A DNA stretch of 15,811 nt from Pseudomonadota bacterium. Lineage in GTDB: Bacteria; Pseudomonadota; Gammaproteobacteria; Burkholderiales; Burkholderiaceae_C. The stretch covers positions 1-15,811 of the forward strand of contig JAFAGF010000070.1 in NCBI GenBank assembly GCA_023422975.1, written 5' to 3'. The position numbers and the translations under genes are program-made. The notes under the pieces are model-generated. The model was not told the origin of the DNA, did no database searches, and saw only the letters and a program-made list of their open reading frames with translations. Shown one piece after another: positions 15,747 to 15,811 of the stretch; position 1 is the stretch's first letter, and each line of letters opens with the position of its first letter.

Positions 15747-15811
15747 GGCATCATAAATGCGGCCTATGTGTACCTGTCAGGTCCCGAATGATTGCGCACG
15801 TTTTTTACGAA

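Overview
The window looks like an ordinary chromosomal stretch of a betaproteobacterium of the order Burkholderiales, most likely family Comamonadaceae (Comamonas-like). The grounds are moderately high GC, the style of the protein sequences (azoreductase, RluE, PyrE tail, CysTWA), and a dispersed palindromic intergenic element of a kind I associate with that family. No taxonomic search was possible.

Layout from left to right: (1) the 3' end of a probable orotate phosphoribosyltransferase gene (pyrE), a 78-bp palindromic repeat, and an ElyC/YdcF-type DUF218 membrane protein, closed by a bidirectional terminator; (2) a divergent pair, azoR (FMN azoreductase, minus) and a LysR-type regulator (plus), whose shared promoter region carries a perfect operator-like dyad; (3) a 395-nt non-coding stretch ending in a Fur-box-like palindrome, followed by a ferric iron ABC importer (fbpA-fbpB-fbpC) with a strong terminator; (4) a small RBBP9/YdeN-type alpha/beta hydrolase; (5) a sulfate ABC importer operon (sbp-cysT-cysW-cysA) with terminator; (6) dsbB and rluE, separated by a terminator; (7) a second copy of the 78-bp repeat, then a chromosomal class A beta-lactamase with a lipoprotein signal; (8) a convergent glutathione S-transferase gene; (9) tRNA-Ser(GGA), followed by an inverted repeat, a tandem 12-bp repeat and a terminator.

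The two transport operons form the functional core: iron uptake, probably Fur-controlled, and sulfate uptake. Each has a periplasmic binding protein, permease module and ATPase. The sulfate-binding protein is almost free of sulfur amino acids, which fits expression under sulfur limitation. DsbB (disulfide formation), AzoR (quinone/azo reduction) and the GST are general redox or detoxification functions with no visible link to the transporters.

I found no convincing previously undescribed multi-gene system. The most noteworthy signals are small: the paired 78-bp palindromic elements, the repeats beside tRNA-Ser that could mark an integration site, the azoR/lysR operator, the Fur box, a perfect 14-bp palindrome upstream of the hydrolase gene, an extra N-terminal membrane segment on CysW, and the beta-lactamase with its active-site cysteine.
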